Positions 1 through 8,272 of a stretch of 64,000 bases of DNA are shown here, in pieces. The position numbers and the translations under genes were made by a program. Every line of letters starts with the position of its first letter. Positions within the stretch are counted from its first letter, which is position 1. The stretch covers positions 2,480,001 to 2,544,000 of the forward strand of contig NZ_CP053381.1 of the NCBI RefSeq assembly GCF_017868775.1. Reading direction: 5' to 3'. Source of the DNA: Billgrantia sulfidoxydans. Lineage in GTDB: Bacteria; Pseudomonadota; Gammaproteobacteria; Pseudomonadales; Halomonadaceae. The notes beneath the pieces were generated by a model. It had not been told where the DNA came from. It saw only the letters and a list, made by a program, of their open reading frames with translations, and searched no databases.

Positions 1-900
1 CTTCTGTTCCTCGTTGCGCGCTTCCACCGCCTTGAGCACCTTGGCATCAAAGTCGATGGCGTCGGAAGTGCGAATCAGTGCCTGCACGTCCTTGGGGAAA
101 CAGGAGCCGCCGTAACCCACGCCGGGATAAATGAAGTGGTAGCCGATGCGCGGGTCGGAACCGATGCCCTGGCGCACCATTTCGATGTCCGCCCCGAGGC
201 GCTCGGCCAGGTTGGCCATTTCGTTCATGAAGCTGATCTTGGTGGCCAGCATGCAGTTGGCGGCGTACTTGGTCAGCTCGGCGCTTCGCACATCCATCAC
301 GATCATCTTGTCCTGCTGGCGGCTGAACGGCGCGTAGAGTTCGCGCAGCATGTCTTCCGCCACCCGGCTGGAGGTGCCGATGATGATGCGGTCGGGCCGC
401 TGGCAGTCGCTGACCGCGCTGCCCTCTTTCAGGAATTCCGGGTTGGAGACCACGTCGAAGCGCAGGTCCTTGCGCCCGCGGGCTTCCAGCACGTGATCCA
501 CCTTGTCGCGCACCTTGTCGGCGGTGCCCACCGGCACGGTGGACTTGTTGATGATGACCTGGTCGCGCTCCATGTGCTGGGCGATGGTCTCGGCCACGGC
601 CAGCACGTACTTGAGGTCGGCGCTGCCGTCTTCGTCCGGCGGGGTGCCCACGGCGATGAACTGCACCTGGCCGTGCTTGACGCCTTCGGCGGCATCGGTG
701 GTGAACTTGAGCCTGCCGGCGGCATGGTTCTCCTTCACCAGCGGCTCCAGGCCCGGCTCGTAGATGGGAATCTCGCCCTTGCTCAGGCGCTCCACCTTGG
801 CGGCATCCACGTCCACGCACACCACGTGGTGGCCCACGTCGGCCAGCACGGCTCCCTGCACCAAGCCCACGTAGCCGGTTCCGAATACGGTAACGTTCAT
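1..900 (-). CDS. ugd: UDP-glucose 6-dehydrogenase, 3' end outside window
   Basis: Oxidises UDP-glucose to UDP-glucuronate with two NAD+ in the cytoplasm, feeding surface polysaccharide synthesis. About 300 residues are present. Translation from ATG at 900 starts [20 protein letters not shown], the N-terminal NAD-binding Rossmann motif. Further in are [13 protein letters not shown] and [13 protein letters not shown], the latter holding the catalytic cysteine near residue 260. An AAGGAA ribosome site lies 6 nt before the ATG. The reading frame is open to base 1, so the C-terminal UDP-binding domain lies outside. The epimerase at 2475-3482 would use its product, so the two probably serve one capsule or exopolysaccharide pathway, although a metallo-beta-lactamase gene separates them. 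Family call is secure. Confidence 0.95.
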   Translation of the reverse strand, partial: MNVTVFGTGYVGLVQGAVLADVGHHVVCVDVDAAKVERLSKGEIPIYEPGLEPLVKENHAAGRLKFTTDAAEGVKHGQVQFIAVGTPPDEDGSADLKYVLAVAETIAQHMERDQVIINKSTVPVGTADKVRDKVDHVLEARGRKDLRFDVVSNPEFLKEGSAVSDCQRPDRIIIGTSSRVAEDMLRELYAPFSRQQDKMIVMDVRSAELTKYAANCMLATKISFMNEMANLAERLGADIEMVRQGIGSDPRIGYHFIYPGVGYGGSCFPKDVQALIRTSDAIDFDAKVLKAVEARNEEQK

Positions 901-985
901 TGCCGTTCCTTTATGTACGCTCTTCTCTAAGAGATATAGCGGGCAATGATGTTCCCGCTACCTTGAATCTGTTGCGCGGCTCTGC

Positions 986-2437
986 TCACGCCGTGGCCGG
1001 TGCGAGTGCACCCTTCGCAGCGCCTGTGTCATCAGCGAGAGAATCGCCACCCAAGGTGACTCTCATCTCATGCCCTGCCTCTTCGGCCCACTCCTGCAGC
1101 TTGGCCTTGAGCGCGGCCTGGGCGTGGGGGTCGCCGTGCACCAGGCGCACTTCCCGCGGCGGGTGGCGCATGCGGCGCACGAAGTTGAGCAGGTCATGCT
1201 GGTCGGCGTGGGCCGAGTAGCCGCTCACGGTTTCCACCCGGGCGCGAATGTCGATGCGCTGGCCGTCGAGCATGACCCAGCCGCCCTTGGGCCCAAAGCG
1301 CTGAATGTCGCGGCCGGGGGTGCCGTGGGCCTGGTAGCCGGTGAACAGCACACAGTGGCGTTCGTCGCCGAGCATGCGCTGGAGGTAGTTCACCACCCTG
1401 CCGCCGCTGGCCATGCCGCTGGCGGCGATGACCACGGCCGGCCGGCCGCTCTCGGCCAGGTAGGCGACGGTCTGCTCGTGTTCCTGGTGGCTGTCCACGG
1501 TGTAGAGATTCTCGAAGCTGAGCGGATGGCGGCCGCTGCGCAGTGTCTTGTGCGCTTCGGCGTCCCACCACGGCTTGAGTTCGCGGTACACCTCGGTGAA
1601 GCGGGCGGCCAGGGGGGAATCGACGATGATTTCGAGCTCGCGCCAGCGCTCGTTGCGGGCGTTATGGATCAGCCCTTCCAGCTCGTAGAGCAGTTCCTGA
1701 GTGCGGCCCACGCTGAAGGCGGGGATCACCACCGTGCCGCCGTTGGCGAGCGCCCTGTCGATGGCGGCTTTCAATCGCACGCGGCGGTGGCGCCTGTCTT
1801 CATGCAGGCGGTCGCCGTAGGTGCTCTCGAGCACCAGCACGTCGGCACGATACGGCGGTTTGGGCGCGGGCAGCAGCGGCGCGTAGGGCGCGCCCAGGTC
1901 GCCGGAGAAAACGGTGCGCTGGGCCTGACCGCTTGCTTTCTCCAGCGTATCCACTTCCACGTAGGCGGAGCCGAGGATGTGCCCGGCGCGCTGTAGCTTG
2001 ACCCGCACGTGGTGGCGCTCGTCGTCGAGCACGGTGTGCCAGGTCTGGTAATCCAGCGCTACCAGCCGTCCCTGCACTTCGGTCAGGAAACGCTCGATCA
2101 AGTGCCGGTCACGGGTGAAGCCAATCTTGAGCGCGTCTTCGATCACCAAGGGCAGCAGCCGAGCCGAGGGCACCGAACAGAGGATCGGCCCCTGGTAGCC
2201 TGCCGCCAGCAGGTAGGGCAGCCGGCCGATGTGGTCGATGTGCACGTGGGTGACCACCAGCGCCAGCACGTCGTCCACCGGGAAGCGCACGGCGTGCTGC
2301 TCGAGGCTGTCGACGCGCTCGGCATCCTGCCCCTGGAAGATGCCGCAGTCGACGAGCAGGGCCCGATCCGCCGCGATCTGCAGGCGGTGGCAGCTGCCGG
2401 TCACGCCCGCCCCGCCGCCGTGATGAACGATGTTCAA
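986..2437 (-). CDS. MBL-fold/beta-CASP RNA-processing-type metallohydrolase
   Basis: A 483-residue metallo-beta-lactamase-fold protein of the beta-CASP group (RNA or DNA nucleases such as Ysh1/CPSF73 relatives). Visible signatures are HVHIDHIG near residue 65 (the HxHxDH zinc motif), HILGSAYVEV and VFSGDLGAPYAP (further metal ligands), a central beta-CASP segment with VIPAFSVGRTQELLYELE, ASGMASGGRVVNYL, and a late SGYSAHADQ motif. The start is TTG at 2437, chosen because AAGGGA lies about 9 nt upstream and the fold begins at once. It sits between the two nucleotide-sugar genes on the same strand, but nothing ties it to sugar metabolism. Nuclease activity is inferred from the family; substrate unknown. 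Confidence 0.88.
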   Translation of the reverse strand: MNIVHHGGGAGVTGSCHRLQIAADRALLVDCGIFQGQDAERVDSLEQHAVRFPVDDVLALVVTHVHIDHIGRLPYLLAAGYQGPILCSVPSARLLPLVIEDALKIGFTRDRHLIERFLTEVQGRLVALDYQTWHTVLDDERHHVRVKLQRAGHILGSAYVEVDTLEKASGQAQRTVFSGDLGAPYAPLLPAPKPPYRADVLVLESTYGDRLHEDRRHRRVRLKAAIDRALANGGTVVIPAFSVGRTQELLYELEGLIHNARNERWRELEIIVDSPLAARFTEVYRELKPWWDAEAHKTLRSGRHPLSFENLYTVDSHQEHEQTVAYLAESGRPAVVIAASGMASGGRVVNYLQRMLGDERHCVLFTGYQAHGTPGRDIQRFGPKGGWVMLDGQRIDIRARVETVSGYSAHADQHDLLNFVRRMRHPPREVRLVHGDPHAQAALKAKLQEWAEEAGHEMRVTLGGDSLADDTGAAKGALAPATA

Positions 2438-2474
2438 GAAGTCATCCCTTACTTATTGTCTTGAGCTTAAAAAA

Positions 2475-3482
2475 TTAAACGCCATAAAACCCGCGGTACC
2501 ACTCGACGAAGCGCTTCACGCCCTCTTCCACGCTCACCTTGGGGCGGTAGCCGGTGGCCTTGAGCAGCGCTTCGGTGTCGGCCCAGGTGCGCGGCACGTC
2601 GCCGGGCTGCATGGGCAGGTACTCGCAGATGGCCTCGCGCCCGGTGGCGGCTTCCAGCGCGCGGATGAAGCTCATCAGCGAGACCGGCGCACCGTAACCG
2701 ATGTTGTAGAGCGCAAAGGGCGCCGTGCTCTGGTCCGGCCGGGCAGTGGCGGCGGCGCGGTCGGGGTTGGGCTGCGGGATGACATCCAGGATGCGCACGA
2801 TGCCTTCGACGATGTCATCGACGTAGGTGAAGTCCCGCGACATGTCGCCGTGGTTGTAGACCTGGATCGGCTTGCCTTCGAACATCGCCTTGACGAACTT
2901 GAAGATGGCCATGTCGGGCCGGCCCCAGGGGCCGTAGACGGTGAAGAAACGCAGCCCGGTCATCGGCACGCCGTAGAGGTGCGCGTAGGTGTGGCTCATC
3001 AGCTCGTTGGCCTTCTTGGTGGCCGCGTAGAGGCTGACGGGGTGATCCACGCTGTCGCTGGTGGCGAACGGGGTCTTGGCATTCATGCCGTAGACCGAGC
3101 TCGAGGAAGCGTAGACCAGGTGCCCCACCTTGTGCTGCCGGCACCCTTCCAGCACGTTGAGGTGGCCGATCAGGTTGGAGTCGGCGTAGACATGGGGGTT
3201 GTCCAGCGAATAGCGCACCCCGGCCTGGGCGGCCAGGTGGATCACCCGGTCGAATTCGTTCTCGCGGAACAGCGCGGCCATGGCCTCGCGGTCGCCCAGG
3301 TCCATGTGGATGAAGCGAATGTCGTGGCAGTCGGCCAGGTCGTGCAGGCGCGCCTGCTTGAGCGAGACGTCGTAGTAGGTGTTGAGGTTGTCGATACCGA
3401 CGATCTCGTGGCCAAGCCCGCTCAGGCGCTTGGCCACGGCGTGGCCGACGAAGCCGGCGATGCCGGTGATCAGCAGTTTCAC
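2475..3482 (-). CDS. NAD-dependent epimerase, UDP-glucuronate 4-epimerase type
   Basis: A 335-residue extended short-chain dehydrogenase/reductase that probably converts UDP-glucuronate to UDP-galacturonate for surface glycans. Seen: the Rossmann motif ITGIAGFVGHAVAKRL at the N terminus, YASSSSVYG carrying the catalytic serine, YAATKKANE with the YxxxK pair, and RFFTVYGPWGRPDMA, which is typical of the glucuronate-epimerase branch. The longer open frame extends to 3617, but GTG at 3482 is preferred: homology begins there and AAGGGA lies about 11 nt upstream. Stop is 37 nt before the metallo-beta-lactamase start. Specificity is inferred from the motif and the neighbouring UDP-glucose dehydrogenase; a UDP-glucose 4-epimerase is less likely. 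Confidence 0.88.
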   Translation of the reverse strand: MKLLITGIAGFVGHAVAKRLSGLGHEIVGIDNLNTYYDVSLKQARLHDLADCHDIRFIHMDLGDREAMAALFRENEFDRVIHLAAQAGVRYSLDNPHVYADSNLIGHLNVLEGCRQHKVGHLVYASSSSVYGMNAKTPFATSDSVDHPVSLYAATKKANELMSHTYAHLYGVPMTGLRFFTVYGPWGRPDMAIFKFVKAMFEGKPIQVYNHGDMSRDFTYVDDIVEGIVRILDVIPQPNPDRAAATARPDQSTAPFALYNIGYGAPVSLMSFIRALEAATGREAICEYLPMQPGDVPRTWADTEALLKATGYRPKVSVEEGVKRFVEWYRGFYGV

Positions 3483-3901
3483 TCGGTTCGTTCCCTTGCG
3501 TGGGGTAGAGAATGGGCCGCCACCGTTCAGGCACGCTACCGCCCGGGGATTGTTCCGGGCGGTTCCCTGGCCCTGCTGCGTAGCGATACCGGATCGGGAA
3601 CGGAAGCGTAGCGTCAATGACTACGGCGAGCCCCAGGGCATGGTCCAGCCCTGGTCGCGGCTGCTCACGGTCCGCCGCCGAGCCATCGCTCGGCTTCCTG
3701 AAGCTCGACATGAAAGCCGCGCTTTCAGGCCCCTGCCGGGTATCGTTATTGGAATGACGCAATTCTACGGCACTCGGAGGCGATGCTCTACCGCGGAATA
3801 AGGGCTAAATAGTGCTGAATCGTCAGATGCTTGTTCGCTTCTTACGAAAATATGACGGCCCGTAGCACTGTTTACCGAGAAGAGCTCTCAGCAACGTTTC
3901 A
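3483..3901. other. Intergenic region without recognised gene
   Basis: About 420 bases between the epimerase start and the end of the next minus-strand gene. Open frames exist on both strands but have no ribosome site, no recognisable domain and mostly continue frames antisense to neighbours. The epimerase promoter is presumably here; I could not pick out convincing -35/-10 boxes or a terminator. Confidence 0.4.
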
Positions 3902-4399
3902 TCAACGACAGCGCCAGACGGCCAGCCGATGGAGAAGTGCGAGCAGAATCAGGCCGGCGGCCAGCCAGCCAAGGACGATCACCAGCGTGGTAAAGCCGCT
4001 AGGCACGTCATGCGGCGGACGAAAACTCATGCCGTGTTCGACGAGACGGGCGACGAGATACGTGGGCGCCGCCACCATCGCCATGGCGATGCTGGAGCGC
4101 CACTCGGCCAGGCGTCGGGTGAGGGCCCAGGGCTCGCTGGGGGGCTTGGCACCAGCCTTGGCCTTGGCCTTGCGCCTGCTGCCGGCGTTGGCACTGCGAG
4201 AGGCCTTGGCCGCACCGGCTTGGCGCGTCGCGCCACTGCGCTTGGCGGGCTTGCGCCCGGCCTTGCCACCCCTCAGCGGCAGGCCGGCGGCCAGCCAGCG
4301 CAGCAGGCGTGAAAACGCCCAGCCGAGCGTGAACAACACGGACAGCGCCACGCTGCCCATCACCAGCAGATAGGTCATCGGAGCAGACAGGTCGGTCAT
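3902..4399 (-). CDS. Hypothetical membrane protein with basic Ala/Lys-rich loop
   Basis: Not a recognised family. The 165-residue product has one hydrophobic segment near residues 8-40 (YLLVMGSVALSVLFTLGWAF), then a strongly basic low-complexity stretch of about 45 residues rich in Ala, Lys, Arg and Gly, a second hydrophobic patch (SSIAMAMVAAPTYLVARLV) and a third near the C terminus (TLVIVLGWLAAGLILLALL). It therefore looks like a small inner-membrane protein with a basic cytoplasmic loop. ATG at 4399 lies 7 nt after the stop of the MvaT-like short gene, with no good ribosome site of its own, so translational coupling is likely. The basic loop could touch nucleic acid or anionic lipid; that is speculation. 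Confidence 0.6.
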   Translation of the reverse strand: MTDLSAPMTYLLVMGSVALSVLFTLGWAFSRLLRWLAAGLPLRGGKAGRKPAKRSGATRQAGAAKASRSANAGSRRKAKAKAGAKPPSEPWALTRRLAEWRSSIAMAMVAAPTYLVARLVEHGMSFRPPHDVPSGFTTLVIVLGWLAAGLILLALLHRLAVWRCR

Positions 4400-4406
4400 G
4401 GGTGAA

Positions 4407-4703
4407 TCAGGCGATATGGCCGAGCGTGTGCAGAGTGCGCAGCAGGTCGGCCACGCTCTCCCTGGGCTGGGCGTACTCCTTCATCAGAGACTGGAGCCGC
4501 GTTTCGAACGCCTGCTGGCGTTGCTGTTGCTCTTCCGCTTCCAGCTCCGCCAAGCTGCGCACCGGCGGCCCGGTGGGAATATCGAGACGGGAACTGGGTT
4601 TTTCCAGCTCGCGCAGTGCCTGGGCGAAGGCATCGTCAAGTTCACGAAACTTGCGCAGCTTCTCGCGCTCATCCATCGATCGGTTGGGCTTCTGGTTTCT
4701 CAT
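4407..4703 (-). CDS. Short MvaT/H-NS-like protein lacking the DNA-binding domain
   Basis: A 98-residue, highly charged, helical protein. Its C-terminal part (FETRLQSLMKEYAQPRESV then ADLLRTLHTLG) resembles the oligomerisation segment of MvaT-type H-NS proteins; compare FKDKLEALMREFNKSSADVI in the full MvaT-like protein at 5968-6351. It ends where the linker to the DNA-binding domain would begin, so the RGGN-containing C-terminal half is absent. ATG at 4703 is the first plausible start; the open frame runs further upstream to 4850 without a ribosome site, and an internal ATG at 4676 is possible. It is followed 7 nt later by the membrane protein gene. A role as an oligomerisation partner or antagonist of MvaT is inferred only. 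The similarity is modest and was judged by eye. Confidence 0.6.
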   Translation of the reverse strand: MRNQKPNRSMDEREKLRKFRELDDAFAQALRELEKPSSRLDIPTGPPVRSLAELEAEEQQQRQQAFETRLQSLMKEYAQPRESVADLLRTLHTLGHIA

Positions 4704-5086
4704 CGTTATCCGTGATTGCTCAAGTACCTGGTTGGAGCAGCGCAATTGGCTGGCCTCACACGTGGGCGGCACCCGATGGTTGTGGGGCCGAGTATACCGC
4801 CAACGCACCGAGTAGCGAAGGTCGGCCAGTACGCTAAACTGATAAGACACATGGGCTCACGCAAAGGAGCACCGTATCGCACCTTGCTACTATTATGCAC
4901 AAACGGTCAAATCCGTTAACCAAACTTGCCTTTGCCTCCCGCGAAAGCGCATAAAGAGACGCACAAAAACCATAAAAATCGATGGCGTTATGCCTGCCTG
5001 GCATTTCCAGGCGCCATCGGTAGCATCAGCGTTTGTTAATGGATGCAGCAACCTTCATTTTGCTGCGCTTCGAGCAAGGGACAGTT
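4704..5086. other. AT-richer divergent intergenic region with hairpin
   Basis: About 380 bases between the divergent MvaT-like short gene (minus) and the AraC-type gene (plus). The stretch 4880-4980 is visibly A+T-rich for this genome, as expected of promoters or H-NS/MvaT binding, but no clear -35/-10 pair was fixed. At 4981-5018 there is an imperfect hairpin: GATGGCG pairs with CGCCATC, and inside it GCCTGG-CATTT-CCAGGC at 4996-5012. With no T-run it could be an mRNA leader structure or an operator. Confidence 0.4.
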
Positions 5087-5908
5087 ATGTTTAACGAGAT
5101 GATGCGGGCAGAGATCTGGCTGCAGGACCATTTGGATAGCCAGCAGGGAATAGAAGACCTCGCCAGCCGACTCGGTTACTCGACCTCACAGGTCCGGCGC
5201 AGGTTCAAGCAATGCTTTGGTCTGTCCCCTAGCGCTTATCGCGATAGTCTGCGGCTGGAGAAGGCGGCGCGCCTGCTGGCGTTTACCCCTTTCTCTATTC
5301 AGTCTATTGCAACCCGGTGTGGCTATCGAAATCATTCCGCTTTCAGCCGTGCCTTCCAACGATACCACAATCAAACTCCACGCCAATACCGCCAGGCGTT
5401 GCGATTGAAACTTCACCACAACCCCTTTTGCCAGGGGCATGGCGGTGACCCACCCCATCATGAAATCCGCTGGGCGCCGGCGCGCCAGGCCCTGGTGACG
5501 CGTCTATACCGAAAGGAGCGCGGCCACCCGCTCGGGGTGCTGCGGAAGTGGACCCAATACGCCAAGGGCGTTGAGAGCCTTCCGGATCGCTTGCGCCAAG
5601 GGCAAACCATTGCCCTGCTGCACAACATTCCGCTACCGAGCGACATGGAACGCATTGACGTCGGGCCACTCGTCGATCGCAACGAAGCCCCGGGAATTGC
5701 GATACCCGCTTCCTTTCGCCTGCTGAACCTGCCGGCCCAGCAGCAGGCTAGCGTGGAACTGGGGTCGCTGGAGGAAATTCCGGACGTGGTTCAGTATCTG
5801 GTCTGCGAATGCCTTCCCGAACAGGGGCTTCACGCCAGCGGCGATGCCGTTCAGGTGGAATGGAACGAGAAAGGCGTGCTGGTCAGGCTTCCCGTTCAGC
5901 AGGCCTGA
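5087..5908 (+). CDS. AraC/XylS-family regulator with N-terminal DNA-binding domain
   Basis: A 273-residue transcription factor laid out like Rob: the AraC double helix-turn-helix comes first, followed by an effector-type domain. Residues about 5-105 hold both HTH units, with IEDLASRLGYSTSQVRRRFK and then the diagnostic SIQSIATRCGYRNHSAFSRA and FQRYHNQTPRQYRQ. Residues about 125-270 have the rhythm of a GyrI/Rob ligand-binding fold, ending DAVQVEWNEKGVLVRLPVQQA, though this is a weak inference. ATG at 5087 is chosen over an in-frame ATG at 5039 because AAGGGA lies 7 nt upstream of it. Target genes and ligand cannot be told from sequence; the divergent MvaT-like short gene is the nearest candidate target. 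Confidence 0.85.
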   Translation: MFNEMMRAEIWLQDHLDSQQGIEDLASRLGYSTSQVRRRFKQCFGLSPSAYRDSLRLEKAARLLAFTPFSIQSIATRCGYRNHSAFSRAFQRYHNQTPRQYRQALRLKLHHNPFCQGHGGDPPHHEIRWAPARQALVTRLYRKERGHPLGVLRKWTQYAKGVESLPDRLRQGQTIALLHNIPLPSDMERIDVGPLVDRNEAPGIAIPASFRLLNLPAQQQASVELGSLEEIPDVVQYLVCECLPEQGLHASGDAVQVEWNEKGVLVRLPVQQA

Positions 5909-5967
5909 ACCGAAACGAGGGGCCGCGCAGCTGGCGGCGCCCTCTTCCGCTCGAACCTGCCTGGGAA

Positions 5968-6351
5968 TCAGGACTCGACTCGAACCAGCCAGCCTTCGAC
6001 GGTGTCGGAGCCGAACTCGTCCTTCCACGCCTTGAGTGTCTTCTGATTGCCGCCGCGTGTTTCCACCACTTCGCCGGTCTTCGGGTTCTTGTAGATCTTC
6101 AGTTTGCGCTTGCGCCGCCCGGTGCTGGAAGTTGCCGCTGCCTTGGCCGCCGGTGCAGACTTGCCACCCTTTGGCTCGAGCAGGCCGATTACATCGGCGG
6201 AGCTCTTGTTGAACTCACGCATCAACGCTTCAAGCTTGTCCTTGAATTCCAGCTCAGCTTTCAGTCGCTCATCGTTCTGCAGCCGCTCCATTTCAGCCTG
6301 AAGCTGCTTGAGCTGCTGTTCTTTCTGCATGAATTCGCTGAGAAGAGACAT
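5968..6351 (-). CDS. MvaT/MvaU-family H-NS-like nucleoid protein
   Basis: Xenogeneic-silencing nucleoid protein of the Pseudomonas MvaT type, binding A+T-rich DNA and oligomerising. The 127-residue product starts MSLLSEFMQKEQQLKQLQAE (coiled coil), has the dimerisation segment FKDKLEALMREFNKSSADVI, a flexible Ala/Gly/Lys linker, and the C-terminal DNA-binding domain KIYKNPKTGEVVETRGGNQK with the RGGN minor-groove motif, then TLKAWKDEFG. ATG at 6351 is used rather than GTG at 6357, because the family starts at MSLL and AAGGA lies 8 nt upstream. It is convergent with the AraC-type gene. The nearby protein at 4407-4703 looks like a version lacking the DNA-binding half. Likely targets include A+T-rich accessory genes such as the Sel1 array at 37-40 kb; that is inference. 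Confidence 0.92.
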   Translation of the reverse strand: MSLLSEFMQKEQQLKQLQAEMERLQNDERLKAELEFKDKLEALMREFNKSSADVIGLLEPKGGKSAPAAKAAATSSTGRRKRKLKIYKNPKTGEVVETRGGNQKTLKAWKDEFGSDTVEGWLVRVES

Positions 6352-6745
6352 ATACACGGTCCTTGCAATGGGAGGATGTTATGGAATGCCGCCTATGAAT
6401 ACAACAACTCGAACAAAATGACAATACTTGAGGTTATTTTTAGCCGACTCTCATCGGCTGCGTCAAATAGAAAAACGATTAGCACTGCAGGCAAGCAATC
6501 CTTCGTTACCACAGCGTTCTCGAACTGAAACAGCTCTCTTGAAGCCAGCAAGATAATACGAGCATAGATTCCAGCCGGTGCGCCTCTCGCCGAGAGTTGT
6601 AAATTGGCCCGAGGGTGATGCGGCCATGAGCACACAGAATGAATAAGTATAACCTAATTTAGAAATTTGTACACCTCGCTCCCTTTGTTACACTCACTAG
6701 GCACGTTGAAGCAGATTCGATCGCGGATACGACGAAAGGGATGTC
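6352..6745. other. Divergent A+T-rich promoter region
   Basis: About 390 bases between the mvaT-like gene (minus) and the Crp/Fnr-type gene (plus). The part near 6360-6480 and 6640-6700 is visibly A+T-rich, consistent with autoregulated nucleoid-protein binding. An 80-codon minus-strand frame at 6393-6635 has no ribosome site or family features and is not called. No specific operator was recognised. Confidence 0.4.
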
Positions 6746-7450
6746 ATGTACTTGTTCCATAATTTCAAGGCACGCAACGACTTATGCTCCGAAGACAAGC
6801 GAATTTTCGATAGCTACGTCGGCCCGGCCCAGGAGGTGAAGAAAGGCAGCCACCTGGCCCGCGAGGGCGAGACGCTGAAGTGCCTGCACCTGATCGAGAA
6901 GGGTTGGGCCTGCCGCTACAGGATGCTGCGCGACGGCAGCGAACCCATAACCTCGTTGTTGCTGCCCGGCGATATCAGTGACAATGGCCAGGGCCTGCAC
7001 GCCCGCCTGGAGTTTTCCATCAAGGCCATAACGCCGCTGCGCTTCACTACCATAGATCCGGCGGGTGCAGAGCGATTGTTCGAGCGCCCCAGAATACTTC
7101 GCCTGTTTAGGGCCTCGGGCCATATCAGCCACAGTACGGCGCTGAACTGGATCATCAATGTCTCGGCACGCAGCGCCGAGGGGCGCATCGCCAATTTATT
7201 GTGCGAATGCTATGCCCGCTCTCATGCCGCCGGACTCACCTATCGGGGCCGCTACTTCTTTCCACTGACGCAAACCGAGATATCCGACGTTCTGGGCCTT
7301 TCCAGCGTTCACGTCAGCCGCTCGATCAGCAAGATCAAGCGCAAGGGGCTGATAGAGAATTGCGACCACAAGCAGATCCGGATCAAGAACTGGCGCGGCC
7401 TGGCCACACTGGGCGATTTCAGGCAAGACGATCTTGAACTGTCCTCTTGA
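6746..7450 (+). CDS. Crp/Fnr-family transcriptional regulator
   Basis: A 234-residue cyclic-nucleotide-binding-fold regulator. Residues about 25-120 form the jelly-roll: VKKGSHLAREGETLKCLHLI, EKGWACRYRMLRDGSEPITS and LLPGDISDNG match the usual order of the fold. Residues about 150-215 are the winged helix, with FPLTQTEISDVLGLSSVHVS and RSISKIKRKGLIE. The N terminus lacks the four-cysteine cluster of FNR, so an iron-sulfur oxygen sensor is unlikely; the ligand is unknown. GAAAGGGA precedes ATG 6746 by about 5 nt. The gene stands alone, with an HPP-protein gene convergent downstream. Regulon not deducible here. Confidence 0.9.
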   Translation: MYLFHNFKARNDLCSEDKRIFDSYVGPAQEVKKGSHLAREGETLKCLHLIEKGWACRYRMLRDGSEPITSLLLPGDISDNGQGLHARLEFSIKAITPLRFTTIDPAGAERLFERPRILRLFRASGHISHSTALNWIINVSARSAEGRIANLLCECYARSHAAGLTYRGRYFFPLTQTEISDVLGLSSVHVSRSISKIKRKGLIENCDHKQIRIKNWRGLATLGDFRQDDLELSS

Positions 7451-7488
7451 GCAAGCCCCCCCTAACCCGCCAACCGTCGTTTCAGCCT

Positions 7489-8016
7489 TTACCAGTAACT
7501 TGGGTAACGCCGATGGCGGGCCAGGTTATTGACCAGAATCGCCACTACCAGCATGACGCCACAGCCAATGCCGATCGGCATCAGGGGATACCACCAACCC
7601 AGGGTGGCAATGGTCTCGCCGCCGATCACGGCACCCAGTGCCGCGGCGGCACCCGGCGGATGCACGGTGTGGGTGAGCTGCATGGCAAGCACCGAGAGCG
7701 ATACGGCAAGCGTTACCGCCAGTGCCGTACTGCCCAGCAGCTTGAAGCAAGCCACCCCCACCAAGGCAGAGAGCATGCTGCCGAACAGGACGTTGCGCGG
7801 CTGGGCGAAGGGGCTCTCGGGCGCGGCGTAGAGCAACACCGAGGTGGCGCCGAAGGAGGCCACGATCAAGAGATGGTGAGAGAGCCAGTGCGCATTCAGC
7901 CAGCAGATGGCCCCCATGCCGAGGAAGGCACCGAACCACGACCACAAAGCGTCCTGCCAGTCGGGGCTGGGGGCTCGGGTTCGTTCGGCGCGCATCTTGC
8001 TGAGGTAAGTCTTCAT
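7489..8016 (-). CDS. HPP-family integral membrane protein
   Basis: A 175-residue inner-membrane protein with about four hydrophobic helices (LWSWFGAFLGMGAICWL, HHLLIVASFGATSVLLYA, ALAVTLAVSLSVLAMQL, LMPIGIGCGVMLVVAILV). The family signature THTVHPPGAA lies near residue 120, in the HPP motif that names the family, and FAQPRNVLFGSMLSALVGV is also typical. Related proteins have been linked to nitrite or other anion transport in some lineages, but function here is unassigned. ATG at 8016 has a GAAGG-like ribosome site only 3-4 nt away, so the alternative start at 8067 cannot be excluded. The gene is convergent with the Crp/Fnr-type gene and its 3' end lies 38 nt from that gene's stop. Confidence 0.85.
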   Translation of the reverse strand: MKTYLSKMRAERTRAPSPDWQDALWSWFGAFLGMGAICWLNAHWLSHHLLIVASFGATSVLLYAAPESPFAQPRNVLFGSMLSALVGVACFKLLGSTALAVTLAVSLSVLAMQLTHTVHPPGAAAALGAVIGGETIATLGWWYPLMPIGIGCGVMLVVAILVNNLARHRRYPSYW

Positions 8017-8193
8017 CTGCCTTCGGTTTGCACAAAATAGGTGCAGGAGTCTCTCAGAGCGCACCACAAATGTGAAGGCAAGTTTTTTTATAAGAACATG
8101 CCAATCTGTTGACCGGGGTCAGTTTTTACCGCTCGACAGGAAGGGAACCGGCTCGAGGCTGAGCTGCCGCCCACCGGCCTGTGCAGCAATGCA

Positions 8194-8224
8194 CATCGCC
8201 CTGGCGCGGCATGCCAGGGCGATG
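8194..8224. repeat. Perfect 12-bp inverted repeat (hairpin)
   Basis: CATCGCCCTGGC and its exact complement are separated by 7 nt (GCGGCAT), giving a G+C-rich hairpin between two minus-strand genes (CigR-like and HPP). No T-run follows on either strand, so a standard intrinsic terminator is doubtful. It may stabilise the mRNA end, act as a Rho-assisted terminator, or be one copy of a dispersed repeat. Confidence 0.55.
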
Positions 8225-8272
8225 GCTTCCATAACGCCAAGACGAGCGCAGCCAGGCATGCATGTACGAGAA

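Noticed and set aside
3618-3801. Small open frames in the spacer upstream of the epimerase gene
   Set aside because: They extend frames antisense to the epimerase or lack start signals; composition gives no support.
6393-6635. 80-codon minus-strand frame between the mvaT-like and Crp/Fnr genes
   Set aside because: No ribosome site, no domain, and it covers the likely promoter region of the nucleoid-protein gene.
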